Positions 44,979 through 53,850 of a stretch of 64,000 nucleotides of DNA are shown here, one piece after another. How positions within the stretch are numbered: position 1 is the first letter of the stretch; each line of letters begins with the position of its first letter. A program made the position numbers and the translations under genes. The stretch comes from Flagellimonas maritima (GTDB lineage Bacteria; Bacteroidota; Bacteroidia; Flavobacteriales; Flavobacteriaceae). Where the stretch lies: contig NZ_CP030104.1 of NCBI RefSeq assembly GCF_003269425.1, forward strand, positions 2,947,001-3,011,000. The letters run 5' to 3'. The notes beneath the pieces are model-generated. The model worked only from the letters and a program-made list of their open reading frames with translations. It had not been told where the DNA came from and ran no database searches.

Positions 44979-46925
44979 TTGAATAACCTCGATTTTAGAA
45001 ATATAGCGGTAGTACTTCTCACTTCCTTTTCTTTTTTGGCGCATTGCCAACAAAACATCACTTTTAATGATAGCCTCCAAATAGGAAAATACAAGGGAGT
45101 AGCTAAATTTGAATATAAAATAATAGAAAGTGATACTTTGTTGGATGGCCCTTTTTTAATGCGGCGTTCAAGCCTTGGCGCCTTATTGAAAAACGGAGAC
45201 TATTCTTTTCTGTTCAAAGGAAATTTTAAGGACAATTACCCAAGTGGATATTGGGATTTTGAATTTGGCAAATTCCAATCAGATAGTATCACCAAAGTCC
45301 TGGATTACCAATACCTGCTCAATATTACGGGAACACAAGAAAGCGCCAGGGGAGAATTAATCAATGGTAGACCCAATGGAATATGGTCCATAGAAAAGAA
45401 TGAAATAGAAGACTCTAAAATCAACAGGACTCTTTTTAAGAGCACTATCGATTTTAAGGATGGAGTGCCACAAAAAAGCTTTCGTATCGAAAATGACGGT
45501 AGCACGCTCGTAGGTAGATTTTTAAGGAATGGATTGGCTCATGACGAGTGGACGCTATATTCCGAAAACGATATTGGCTTAGTTGAGAGTTGGTTCTTTA
45601 CAAATGGTCGTCTTCGAAAGGTTGAAACAAATGTAGAGGGAGAATTAAACACGGTTGATTTTTATACCAAGGAAATACTTGACCCAAAAACCATCATTTT
45701 AGATGAAAACTATCTAAAAATCCTCAACATCATAAAAAAAACCAAGGATACTTTTAATTTATCACAAAGTCCGATAAACACAACATTAAAAGAAAATTCT
45801 GCTTATTACAGAAAGATAGATGAAATCTTATCCAAACTGGGAAAATCAGCTTTTTATCCAAAGTTTAAGGTTAAAGTACCTTACTATCCATTGGATTCTA
45901 TGCAATCCGTTCTGTTGGATTCGGCCAAAGTACTTTATAAAAAATCCAGGCAGGTAAGTGAATCTTTACTCGGCAATACGCAATTGAATATTCTTAAGAT
46001 GGCTGATGATAATGCACTTTTTTTTCATTCAGTTGTAGATGAGATATCCAAAAGGTTTTTGGACCCGTTAGCGGAAATTCTTGAGTATCATGAATCAAAT
46101 ATTCTTCAATATGTTTCGCTCGATGAATTGGTTTCACATGTTTGGCCAGATGGCAAACCTTCCGATCAAATAATTATAAATGTAAAAGAGAAAGGAAGTA
46201 GGACTTTTAGAGGATTCCGTGCGACGAATTTCAACATCAATGAAAATAGTGCAACAGCTATACACGAAATGGCAAGCTATGCTTTTACCAATATAGATTC
46301 CATTCATGGAATTTTAAATGAGAGACTGACAAAAGATAAAAGGCAACAGGAGTTTATTGCTTTGGAGGAACAAATTATAGCTCAAGTAAACCAGCTCAAC
46401 AAAGATTTGGATTCATTGGTGGAAGGGCTGCCCCAGCGTTACTTACAAGTTTTTGACAAGATAAAATCCATTGCCAACGAAAATCTTTCAGAATACTCTA
46501 AAATGAATGAAACCCCTGCGAAGAGGGAACTTGGAACACAGCTTGTCAACTGTTTTAAGTCGATGGATGCTCTCACCAAGGCCTTGGCACAACAACCCAG
46601 TAGGGCAAAAGACATTGAAGACAAATACCAAGACGCAATTTGGAATCCTTTCATGGCGACCATAATGAACGAAGAAATCAAAAAACGTATAACCACAGCA
46701 TACCAGAAAATTCTTGTCCCACATATATTGAACAGCATAAAAAAAGATCTTGGTTGCGACAACGTTGATAAAATGGTTTTACTGCTCAATAATGCCCATC
46801 TACGTATGTTGGAAATGCGTGATGAAGATACCTCAAGATTGGAACGGAAACTTAAAAGGGAACAAGATCCATTGGTAATAATACAATTGTTCAATTTAGA
46901 ACCCCTTGGCCAAACAGAGCAATGA
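44979..46925 (+). CDS. Secreted MORN-like/helical protein of unknown function
   Basis: 648 residues from TTG 44979 (no ATG precedes the signal peptide NNLDFRNIAVVLLTSFSFLA). The first part (about 30-230) has MORN-like repeats (GDYSFLFKGNFKDNYPSGYW, GELINGRPNGIWSIEKNE). The remainder is long and alpha-helical, with coiled-coil-like stretches around residues 410-560. No enzyme motif is seen. It overlaps the following DUF2490 gene by 4 bp and is the first gene of a three-gene cluster. Confidence 0.6.
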   Translation: MNNLDFRNIAVVLLTSFSFLAHCQQNITFNDSLQIGKYKGVAKFEYKIIESDTLLDGPFLMRRSSLGALLKNGDYSFLFKGNFKDNYPSGYWDFEFGKFQSDSITKVLDYQYLLNITGTQESARGELINGRPNGIWSIEKNEIEDSKINRTLFKSTIDFKDGVPQKSFRIENDGSTLVGRFLRNGLAHDEWTLYSENDIGLVESWFFTNGRLRKVETNVEGELNTVDFYTKEILDPKTIILDENYLKILNIIKKTKDTFNLSQSPINTTLKENSAYYRKIDEILSKLGKSAFYPKFKVKVPYYPLDSMQSVLLDSAKVLYKKSRQVSESLLGNTQLNILKMADDNALFFHSVVDEISKRFLDPLAEILEYHESNILQYVSLDELVSHVWPDGKPSDQIIINVKEKGSRTFRGFRATNFNINENSATAIHEMASYAFTNIDSIHGILNERLTKDKRQQEFIALEEQIIAQVNQLNKDLDSLVEGLPQRYLQVFDKIKSIANENLSEYSKMNETPAKRELGTQLVNCFKSMDALTKALAQQPSRAKDIEDKYQDAIWNPFMATIMNEEIKKRITTAYQKILVPHILNSIKKDLGCDNVDKMVLLLNNAHLRMLEMRDEDTSRLERKLKREQDPLVIIQLFNLEPLGQTEQ

Positions 46926-47749
46926 AGCAACTTTACCATATCCCGGTCTATTTATCGGTCTTGATTTTATCGTGTTTCCTATCTTCTTTGTCGGCACAAG
47001 AAGGAGAGATGCTCCCTGAGAAATCAGAATTTAAAGATCCTAACACCAGAGTTTGGTTCAATACATACGGCAATATCCGTATATCCAAACGATTGTTCTG
47101 GGATGCACAAACCCATTTTCGATTTCAAGAGACGGAGGACACGCCTTTTATTGGTCAAATAGGACAGATTTACAATCGGCATGCTATCGGATATATCTAT
47201 TCAAAAAAAATCAATTTTAGCCTGGGTGGGGTAGTGCGGATAAATTTCAATACCGATGAAGATTCAATAGATCGCAACGTTGTTCCCGAGTGGCGTATTT
47301 GGCATCAATATCAATTTGCACAGCCATTGTACAGTGCCATGATATATCACAGAATTAGAATAGAACATAGATGGACCCAGGGGTTTGAAGAAAACAGTGA
47401 ATATATCTTTAGAAATAGGTGGCGATACATGTTCAGGGCCAAAATACCTTTGAACAACAACAAATTGGTCCCAGAAACACTCTATGTTTCACCCGAAGCC
47501 GAATTAATTATGCAAAGCGGTAAAGAGGTTGTTGGGAGTGTAATGGAAGATTTGCGTTTGACAACTACTTTAGGCTATATCCTAACTCCCAGGCTAACAG
47601 TGGCAGCGGGATTAATGTATTCACAGGGACAGAGTTTAGAGAATGCAGGCATCTTTAAGCAAGGTTGGACCATGCGTTTTCATGTTTATTTCTCTCCGGA
47701 TATCAGAAAAGTTAAAAATAAACTTCCAGCCATCCATTTGGACGATTAA
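46922..47749 (+). CDS. DUF2490 outer-membrane beta-barrel protein
   Basis: 275 residues with a signal peptide (to about residue 25, LSSLSAQ). The mature barrel has the DUF2490 pattern: RVWFNTYGNIRISKRLFWDA, YSAMIYHRIRIEHRW, NRWRYMFRAKIPL, and a C-terminal strand near TMRFHVYFSPD. DUF2490 proteins are outer-membrane barrels of unknown function. The ATG overlaps the MORN-helical gene stop by 4 bp, so the two products are probably made together. Confidence 0.8.
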   Translation: MKQLYHIPVYLSVLILSCFLSSLSAQEGEMLPEKSEFKDPNTRVWFNTYGNIRISKRLFWDAQTHFRFQETEDTPFIGQIGQIYNRHAIGYIYSKKINFSLGGVVRINFNTDEDSIDRNVVPEWRIWHQYQFAQPLYSAMIYHRIRIEHRWTQGFEENSEYIFRNRWRYMFRAKIPLNNNKLVPETLYVSPEAELIMQSGKEVVGSVMEDLRLTTTLGYILTPRLTVAAGLMYSQGQSLENAGIFKQGWTMRFHVYFSPDIRKVKNKLPAIHLDD

Positions 47750-47770
47750 GCTTGTATAATTTTATGGATT

Positions 47771-48646
47771 ATGAACAAGGACACAAATACGAAAAGGAGA
47801 AAAATTATAACTGTAACCGTTATCATCACATTAATATTAATAGCGGTTTACGGTCTTTTTAAGGTCAATATCCTAAAAAAACAAATAGAAGATGAGAAGC
47901 GTATTACTTCCGATATGTCCAAAAAAGTGGCCGAGTATGATGAATTGCTCCAAATAGATTCATTATTGGTGAAAGGAGAATACGATGCTGCGATAAATGC
48001 TTATAATTCTCGGTGGTCAGATAATGATATAAAAGAAGCTTCAGGAGTGCAGTTGCGTATCGACATTGCCAAAAAGTTATCAAAATTAAGAAACGGTGAG
48101 CAACTTTCTGAAGTTTCCTTAATGGAACAAGATTCCTTGGATTCCATTCAAAATGCACGGCTCTCCAGAATTCCCAAAGAAATCAAACAATATGATTCAT
48201 TGAACTTTGTTCTGGAAAAGGTTAAGGTACAGTTGGCCAGTACCAAACGACAATTACAGCGGAAATCCTTTGGGGAGTATATTACCTTCACCAATAAAAA
48301 GGGAAGTCAGTTTCACTATGTGGGGGAAGTAAAGAAAAACAAAGCCAACGGCTATGGAATAGCCCTGTTAAATACTGGTAGTCGTTACGAAGGGGAGTGG
48401 AGGGATAACCAGCGTCATGGCCAAGGCAATTTTTATTGGATTGATGGCGAACATTATTCAGGGAGCTACTTAAACGATCAACGCAATGGAAAGGGCACTT
48501 ATTTTTGGCCAAACGGTGAAAAATATATTGGTCAGTGGAAAGACGACAAGCGAAACGGGGTAGGTGTTTTTTATGGAAAGGATGATGAGGTAGTTACCCA
48601 AGGGGTTTGGAAAGATGACAAATTGGTTGAAGAAGATAAAAAGTAA
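47771..48646 (+). CDS. Inner-membrane protein with coiled coil and MORN repeats
   Basis: 291 residues: one membrane anchor (about 12-30), a coiled-coil-like region (33-60), a helical linker, and from about residue 183 a run of MORN repeats (YHYVGEVKKNKANGYGIALL, YEGEWRDNQRHGQGNFYW, YSGSYLNDQRNGKGTYFW, YIGQWKDDKRNGVGVFYG). MORN repeats bind lipids or proteins and are common in envelope proteins of this phylum. It begins 21 bp after the DUF2490 gene, so it is probably a membrane partner of that cluster. Confidence 0.75.
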   Translation: MNKDTNTKRRKIITVTVIITLILIAVYGLFKVNILKKQIEDEKRITSDMSKKVAEYDELLQIDSLLVKGEYDAAINAYNSRWSDNDIKEASGVQLRIDIAKKLSKLRNGEQLSEVSLMEQDSLDSIQNARLSRIPKEIKQYDSLNFVLEKVKVQLASTKRQLQRKSFGEYITFTNKKGSQFHYVGEVKKNKANGYGIALLNTGSRYEGEWRDNQRHGQGNFYWIDGEHYSGSYLNDQRNGKGTYFWPNGEKYIGQWKDDKRNGVGVFYGKDDEVVTQGVWKDDKLVEEDKK

Positions 48647-48704
48647 GTATTTATATAGTATCAGTCTGAAATAAGTATCGAATCAAAAAATACGATTGTC
48701 GCTG

Positions 48705-49136
48705 CTAAAGTGGTAAAACAGAATCTCCATTCTGTATACTTTTAACTAAATCTTCCAAAGAATTTTCCTTGAGATTCTTGATGAAATTTGTTTTGGCATC
48801 ACCTACCAAATGATGAATGGGACAAGGATGATCTTCATCACAATCCCTTACGCTGAGCATACACGAGTTCAATCGGCTATCGCCATCTATAACCTGTACA
48901 ATATGTATTAAAGGAACTTTTTTATTCTCCGGCGTTAGATAGAATCCTCCGCCAGGCCCCCTTATTGAAGATACGATTCGGTGCTTTGATAATTCTTGCA
49001 ACAATTTGGACAGATAGGCTTTTGGAATATTGGTGGGACCACTGATATCCTTTGCCAAAACCTTCTTGTTTTCAGAAGAATTGACTGCAAGATAAAGTAC
49101 TGCCCTCAAGGCATATTTGGTAGAAGTGGAGAGCAT
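48705..49136 (-). CDS. Rrf2-family transcriptional regulator
   Basis: 143 residues. A winged helix-turn-helix at the N-terminus (STKYALRAVLYLAV, LSKLLQELSKHRIVSS IRGPGGGF region) and three cysteines C92, C99 and C105 (C-x6-C-x5-C, in SCMLSVRDCDEDHPCPIH) like those that hold the Fe-S cluster in IscR/NsrR. It is divergent from the nos genes with 119 bp between, which makes a NsrR-like nitric oxide sensor that controls N2O respiration plausible. The binding site was not identified. Confidence 0.87.
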   Translation of the reverse strand: MLSTSTKYALRAVLYLAVNSSENKKVLAKDISGPTNIPKAYLSKLLQELSKHRIVSSIRGPGGGFYLTPENKKVPLIHIVQVIDGDSRLNSCMLSVRDCDEDHPCPIHHLVGDAKTNFIKNLKENSLEDLVKSIQNGDSVLPL

Positions 49137-49187
49137 GAACTTTTTTTTAGATAAATATAAAGATTAAAAGAGTTTTTTATCTTTTAT

Positions 49188-49231
49188 ATGATAAATATCA
49201 TGTTTTTAATAATCATGTGCTAGTATTTTTG
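49188..49231 (+). promoter_or_regulatory. FNR/Crp-like site and -7 element upstream of the nos cluster
   Basis: ATGATAAATATCAT (49188-49201) contains TGAT-N4-ATCA, the FNR core (consensus TTGAT-N4-ATCAA, one mismatch per half-site at the outermost base). TATTTTTG (49224-49231) is a -7 element. If transcription starts about 5 bp after the box, as for rnpB, the site is centred near -41.5, the position of class II FNR activation. Confidence 0.6.
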
Positions 49232-49255
49232 AGGAATTATTAAAAACTACTCTAC

Positions 49256-49762
49256 ATGAAAATCAATATCACAATTTACGCTATGTTAAGCATTTTATTT
49301 CTTGTTGGTTGTGGTGGAAAAGAAGAAAAGAAGAAAGATGGATTTAGCGTGGATAGAACCAAATCCAATGAAAAAGTTGAAAAAATAGCTCCTGAGACAA
49401 ATGAGGTGCCTGCCTCGCAACGCATCACTTTGGATAATAAAGGAGTAGGTCAAATAAAGGAAATTACTTTAGGTGCAGAAATTGATGAAGATATGGCAAT
49501 AGCCGGGTCTGAATTGTTCAAGACCAATTGTACGGCCTGTCATAAAACCGATAAGCGTTTTATAGGTCCAAAAATGCAGGGGATACTTGATAGAAGAAGC
49601 CCAGAGTGGGTGATGAACATGATCCTAGATCCAAAATTAATGACCGAAGAAGACCGTTGTGCCAAAGATCTTTTGGTAGAGTTTAATGGCGCTGCGATGG
49701 CAAACCAGAATCTGACCGTAGAAGAGTCGCGTGCATTGCTGGAATATTTTAGAACCCTCTAA
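49256..49762 (+). CDS. Monoheme cytochrome c lipoprotein of the nos cluster
   Basis: 168 residues. Lipobox FLVGC (C19), then a charged linker and a class I cytochrome c domain with heme site C92-T-A-C95-H96 (NCTACHKTDKRFIGPKM); a Met ligand is likely M107 or in the MANQN segment. It is first in the nos gene run, 16 bp before the fasciclin gene, and probably passes electrons to NosZ in the periplasm or at the outer face. Similar cytochromes occur in clade II nos clusters. Confidence 0.85.
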   Translation: MKINITIYAMLSILFLVGCGGKEEKKKDGFSVDRTKSNEKVEKIAPETNEVPASQRITLDNKGVGQIKEITLGAEIDEDMAIAGSELFKTNCTACHKTDKRFIGPKMQGILDRRSPEWVMNMILDPKLMTEEDRCAKDLLVEFNGAAMANQNLTVEESRALLEYFRTL

Positions 49763-49777
49763 CTAAACTTTACTAAT

Positions 49778-50365
49778 ATGAAATCAAGCGTACCCACAAG
49801 AAAGCTATTATTGCCCTTTTTAATCTTGTTCTTATTGATGGCTTGCAATACTAAAAAAGAAAACGATTCTACCAATTCCAATGCAGTAACAGATGGTATT
49901 GAAACCAGTAAAGAGCAAGGTCAGGCTTTTATAGAGAATGATGAATCCACTCCAACGGTTTTGAGCATTGCAATAAACTCACCTGACCATACCACTTTGG
50001 TTGCAGCGGTACAGGCAGCAGACTTGGAGAATGCATTGGTCAATGCTGGACCTTTGATGGTATTTGCCCCAACGAACGAAGCTTTTGATGTCCTACCGGA
50101 AGGCACCGTCGAAAATTTATTGAAACCTGAAAATAAAGATGCACTTGCCAATATTTTGAAGCATCATGTCACTCCAGGTAAATATGACAAGGAGTTTTTG
50201 AAAAAGTTTAAAAAGTTGGGACAAGCAAACGATCAGAACACTAATGTAGAAGTAAAAGGTGATGATGTTTACGTTGGTGGTGCAAAAATACTGGCGAGCG
50301 TGTCAGCTGGCAATGGTATTGTACATGTTGTGGACAAAGTCATACTCCCACCTTCAAAAGAATAA
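49778..50365 (+). CDS. Fasciclin domain lipoprotein
   Basis: 195 residues: lipobox LLMAC (C23), a polar linker, then one FAS1 domain (about 70-193) with TLVAAVQAADLENALVNAG, VFAPTNEAFDVLPEGTVENL, HHVTPGKY and the closing GNGIVHVVDKVILPP. FAS1 domains mediate adhesion or protein contacts. Its place between the cytochrome and nosZ (27 bp before nosZ) suggests a structural or assembly role in N2O reduction. Confidence 0.87.
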   Translation: MKSSVPTRKLLLPFLILFLLMACNTKKENDSTNSNAVTDGIETSKEQGQAFIENDESTPTVLSIAINSPDHTTLVAAVQAADLENALVNAGPLMVFAPTNEAFDVLPEGTVENLLKPENKDALANILKHHVTPGKYDKEFLKKFKKLGQANDQNTNVEVKGDDVYVGGAKILASVSAGNGIVHVVDKVILPPSKE

Positions 50366-50392
50366 AATATAAACAACTAACAAATTATAAGA

Positions 50393-52357
50393 ATGAAAAA
50401 GTATAAGTATTATTTAATGGCGATTATCGGAGTTGCTTTAGTTTTCTCTGGTTGCGGTAATGGTGGCACTAAAGGTTCCTCTAACGGAGCTTTGGGATCC
50501 AGTGCTGCAGAGAAAGTTTATGTAGCACCTGGCCAACAAGATGAGTTTTATGCTTTCCTTTCTGGAGGATATAGTGGAAATCTTACTGTGTATGGCCTTC
50601 CTTCTGGTAGAATGTTCAAGGAAATTCCTGTTTTTTCCCAATTTCCAACATCGGGTTATGGGTATTCAGAAGAGACCAAACCCATGTTGAATACATCTTT
50701 TGGTTTTGTTCCTTGGGATGATGCACATCACCCAGACATCTCGCAAACAAATGGTGAATTGGACGGAAGATGGATTTTTATCAATGGAAATAACACTCCG
50801 CGTATCGCAAGGATAAGTCTAAGCACTTTTGAAACAGAGGAAATCATTGAAATTCCCAACAGTGCCGGTAACCATAGCTCATCCTTCATTACCGAGAATA
50901 CCGAATACGTAGTTGCGGGCACACGTTTTTCAGTACCCGTACCGCAAAGGGATATGCCCATTAATGAATATAAAAGTAATTTTAAAGGAGCATTGACCTT
51001 TATAAGCGTAGAACCTGAACACGGTCAATTGGATATCAAATTTCAATTATTGATGCCAGGCTTCAATTATGACCTATCACATCCTGGACGTGGCGACAGT
51101 CATGGTTGGTTTTTCTTTACTACTTATAACACCGAAGAAGCAAATTCTCTAATGGAGGTCAATTCATCTCAAAATGATAAGGATTTTATAGCGGCCGTAA
51201 ATTGGAAAAAGATTGAAGAATACGTAAATAGCGGTGGTGGCACCAAAATGGCTGCTGACTATGCACATAACGTTTATGATGAGGGTACTCACACAGGGAC
51301 TACCACAATGAAGAAAGAGGTTTTGACCGTTGATCCCACAAAAGTGCCTGGAGCGGTATTTTTCTTGCCCACTCCAAAGTCTCCCCACGGTTGTGATGTT
51401 GATCCGAGCGGACAATACATCATCGGTAACGGCAAGCTTTCTGCTGACTTGACCGTACATTCATTTGATAAAATGATTGCTGCAATAGATGGCAAAAAGT
51501 TTGATGGGGAAGCGTATGGAATCCCTATTTTAAAATTTGAGGATGTTCTGGCCGGAACAGTAAAAAGTGGTGGACTAGGACCGTTGCATACAGAATTTGA
51601 TGGCCAAGGAAATGCTTATACAACATTTTTTATCTCATCCGAAGTCGTAAAATGGAAACTGGGAACTTGGGAAGTTGTAGATCGTAAACCAACGTTCTAC
51701 TCGGTGGGTCACTTGATGATTCCTGGAGGCAATTCCCGTAAACCTTTCGGTAAGTACGTGGTAGCGATGAACAAGATTACTAAAGATCGTTATTTGCCAA
51801 CGGGACCGGAAATGGAGCATTCTGCACAGATTTATGATATATCCGGTGAAAAAATGGAACTCATCTATGATTTTCCAACACATGGTGAACCGCATTATGC
51901 AGCAGGATGTCCAGCAGAACTATTGGCACCAAATTCCAAGAAAATATATAGATTGGATGACAACAAACACCCGTATGCAGTTGCAAATCCTTCAGAGGCA
52001 AGGGTGGAACGGAACGGCAAAGAGGTTCATATTTATATGAGTACCATTCGTAGCCACTTTACACCGGACAATATAGAAGGTATAAAAGTTGGTGACGAGG
52101 TCTATTTTCACATTACCAATCATGAGCAAGATTTTGATGTACCGCACGGGTTCTCCATAATCGGTCAGAATACATCGGAACTACTTGTCATGCCAGGACA
52201 GACAAAAACGTCTATATGGAAGCCTAAAAAAGTGGGAGTATGGCCCTTTTACTGTACTGATTTCTGTTCGGCATTGCACCAAGAAATGCAGGGATATGTA
52301 AGAGTTTCTCCAGCCAATTCGAATCTTGAACTTTCTTGGTCATTGGGTGAAGATTGA
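50393..52357 (+). CDS. nosZ: Nitrous-oxide reductase, clade II (Sec-type), lipoprotein
   Basis: 654 residues. Reduces N2O to N2. The signal is a lipoprotein type (ALVFSGC, C21), not a twin-arginine signal, which with the gene set marks the clade II/Sec group. CuZ histidines are recognisable in DDAHHPDISQTNG and SPHGCDVDPSG. The C-terminal cupredoxin carries the CuA site: VPHGF and C-x3-C-x3-H-x2-M (FYCTDFCSALHQEMQGY). An intrinsic terminator follows at 52385. Confidence 0.95.
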   Translation: MKKYKYYLMAIIGVALVFSGCGNGGTKGSSNGALGSSAAEKVYVAPGQQDEFYAFLSGGYSGNLTVYGLPSGRMFKEIPVFSQFPTSGYGYSEETKPMLNTSFGFVPWDDAHHPDISQTNGELDGRWIFINGNNTPRIARISLSTFETEEIIEIPNSAGNHSSSFITENTEYVVAGTRFSVPVPQRDMPINEYKSNFKGALTFISVEPEHGQLDIKFQLLMPGFNYDLSHPGRGDSHGWFFFTTYNTEEANSLMEVNSSQNDKDFIAAVNWKKIEEYVNSGGGTKMAADYAHNVYDEGTHTGTTTMKKEVLTVDPTKVPGAVFFLPTPKSPHGCDVDPSGQYIIGNGKLSADLTVHSFDKMIAAIDGKKFDGEAYGIPILKFEDVLAGTVKSGGLGPLHTEFDGQGNAYTTFFISSEVVKWKLGTWEVVDRKPTFYSVGHLMIPGGNSRKPFGKYVVAMNKITKDRYLPTGPEMEHSAQIYDISGEKMELIYDFPTHGEPHYAAGCPAELLAPNSKKIYRLDDNKHPYAVANPSEARVERNGKEVHIYMSTIRSHFTPDNIEGIKVGDEVYFHITNHEQDFDVPHGFSIIGQNTSELLVMPGQTKTSIWKPKKVGVWPFYCTDFCSALHQEMQGYVRVSPANSNLELSWSLGED

Positions 52358-52384
52358 CACTATCCTTAACTAATATTGAAAAAA

Positions 52385-52415
52385 CGGGCAGTGTCAGATG
52401 ACCTGCCCGCTTTTT
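52385..52415 (+). terminator. Intrinsic terminator after nosZ
   Basis: CGGGCAG (52385-52391) pairs with CTGCCCG (52403-52409), with an inner GTCA/TGAC pair and a T-run after. It may reduce expression of the accessory genes relative to nosZ. Confidence 0.8.
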
Positions 52416-52467
52416 TAAATCTAGATTCATGCATACATAAAATTTATTCTACCTGAAACCTTATATA

Positions 52468-53097
52468 ATGAAGAAGGCTAGTTTATTAATGATTTTAGGC
52501 TCTGTTTTGTTATTGGGACTCTTTGTTTTTCCATTATGGAACATCGAGTTAGGGGCACCGCAATATCCAGAACCTTTGGGAATCGATATTTACATTAACG
52601 GCCTACAAGGACAAAATGAATTCGATATCCAAAATATTGATGGACTCAACCATTATATAGGAATGAAGACGTTGCCCAAACCAGAGGATATGTGGGAATT
52701 CACCGTGTTTCCCTTGGTTATTGGGGTAATGGTATTTTTGGGCGTACTCCTTGGGGTTTTGGGATACACCAATAAAATATCCTATAAATGGTTTTTCGGG
52801 TGGTTTATTTTAATGTCCGCTCTTGGTGTTTTGGGGATGTATGATTTCAACGCATGGTTGGTAGATTATGGAACAAACCTCGACCCAAAGGCAATTCTGA
52901 AATTAGCCAATCCGGATGGAACGCCCATGAGCTATAAACCACCATTGTTGGGACATCAAAAAATGTTGAATTTTGATGCGTATTCCTATCCAAGGCTAGG
53001 AGCCTATCTCATGTTTGTTGGAATGTGCCTAACACTGATAGCTGGTTATTTAGGGTGGAGGTATAAAAAAATAAACGGTACAAAACAACAAAACTGA
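52468..53097 (+). CDS. Four-span membrane protein of the nos cluster (NosB position)
   Basis: 209 residues with an N-terminal membrane segment (8-26), a periplasmic loop of about 65 residues, and three more segments (about 73-97, 105-124, 178-196). No motif of known electron carriers is seen. A membrane protein between nosZ and the later nos genes fits the NosB position in clade II clusters, but identity cannot be shown from sequence alone. It lies 110 bp after the nosZ stop and 11 bp before nosL. Confidence 0.65.
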   Translation: MKKASLLMILGSVLLLGLFVFPLWNIELGAPQYPEPLGIDIYINGLQGQNEFDIQNIDGLNHYIGMKTLPKPEDMWEFTVFPLVIGVMVFLGVLLGVLGYTNKISYKWFFGWFILMSALGVLGMYDFNAWLVDYGTNLDPKAILKLANPDGTPMSYKPPLLGHQKMLNFDAYSYPRLGAYLMFVGMCLTLIAGYLGWRYKKINGTKQQN

Positions 53098-53108
53098 TTA
53101 CGGTTTAT

Positions 53109-53534
53109 ATGAAAAAAATCATGTCTTTATCACTGATGTTAGTAGCAGCCTGTTCTGTTGGTCCAAAACCAATAGCCTACGGTGATGCAGGGTGTCATTA
53201 TTGCAAGATGACAATTGTGGACAAACAGCACGCAGCACAAATGGTAACCAAAAAAGGAAAGGTATTCAATTTTGATGCTACGGAATGCATGCTCAACCAT
53301 CTTAAGGAGATCGATCAAGAAATCGTTAAGTTAATGCTCACTAACGATTATAATGCCCCAGGGAAACTTATTGCTGTAACCGAAGCCACATTTTTAATTT
53401 CCAAAGCCATACCCAGTCCTATGGGTGAATATCTAACCGCATTCGCAACCAAAGATGAAGCACGAGCAGTACTTGAAAAACATGGCGATGGGGAATTGTT
53501 CACTTGGCAGCAGCTCAAACAAAGGTTTAAGTAA
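53109..53534 (+). CDS. nosL: Copper chaperone NosL, lipoprotein
   Basis: 141 residues. Lipobox VAAC (C15). The copper-binding motif is C29-H-Y-C32-K-M34 (GCHYCKMTIVD). NosL delivers Cu(I) for NosZ CuZ assembly. The two-subdomain pattern continues in FDATECMLNHL and the C-terminal FATKDEARAVLEKHG. It lies 11 bp after the membrane protein gene and 22 bp before the cupin. Confidence 0.93.
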   Translation: MKKIMSLSLMLVAACSVGPKPIAYGDAGCHYCKMTIVDKQHAAQMVTKKGKVFNFDATECMLNHLKEIDQEIVKLMLTNDYNAPGKLIAVTEATFLISKAIPSPMGEYLTAFATKDEARAVLEKHGDGELFTWQQLKQRFK

Positions 53535-53556
53535 TTTATAGTAAAATTCGAATGGT

Positions 53557-53850
53557 ATGATCGAAACTGATAATACAATGATGATTCAAAAATTTGAAGG
53601 GCTTCAGATAAAAAAACTGGTAAAGAATGATGAATTCGAAATCTTGAGCATCAGTCTTGAAAAAGGAGCTAAATTCCCAGCACATGAATCGCCCAAAGAT
53701 GCCCATTTGATAGTAATGGAAGGACACATCACCTTTTATATTGAAAAAAATACTATAGGCTTAAAAAGCCAGCAAAAAATAAGTTTCTCCAAAAACACGG
53801 AACATTGGGTAGAAGCATTACAAGATTCTAAATTTTTGATTATCCGCTAA
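53557..53850 (+). CDS. Small cupin-fold protein of the nos cluster
   Basis: 97 residues from ATG 53557 (ATG 53578 or 53581 also possible). A single conserved beta-barrel cupin: ISLEKGAKFPAHESPKDAHL, VMEGHITFYI, then FSKNTEHWVEAL. Potential metal-binding residues include H in PAHES and KDAHL and H in TEHWV. It shares its last base with the start of nosD (TAATG). Cupins are common in nitrogen-oxide clusters; a role in sensing or protein stabilisation is only suggested. Confidence 0.8.
   Translation: MIETDNTMMIQKFEGLQIKKLVKNDEFEILSISLEKGAKFPAHESPKDAHLIVMEGHITFYIEKNTIGLKSQQKISFSKNTEHWVEALQDSKFLIIR

Noticed and set aside
46439..46939. Minus-strand frame of 166 codons opposite the MORN-helical gene
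   Set aside because: No family features; the plus-strand gene is longer, has a signal peptide and overlaps its downstream neighbour in an operon.
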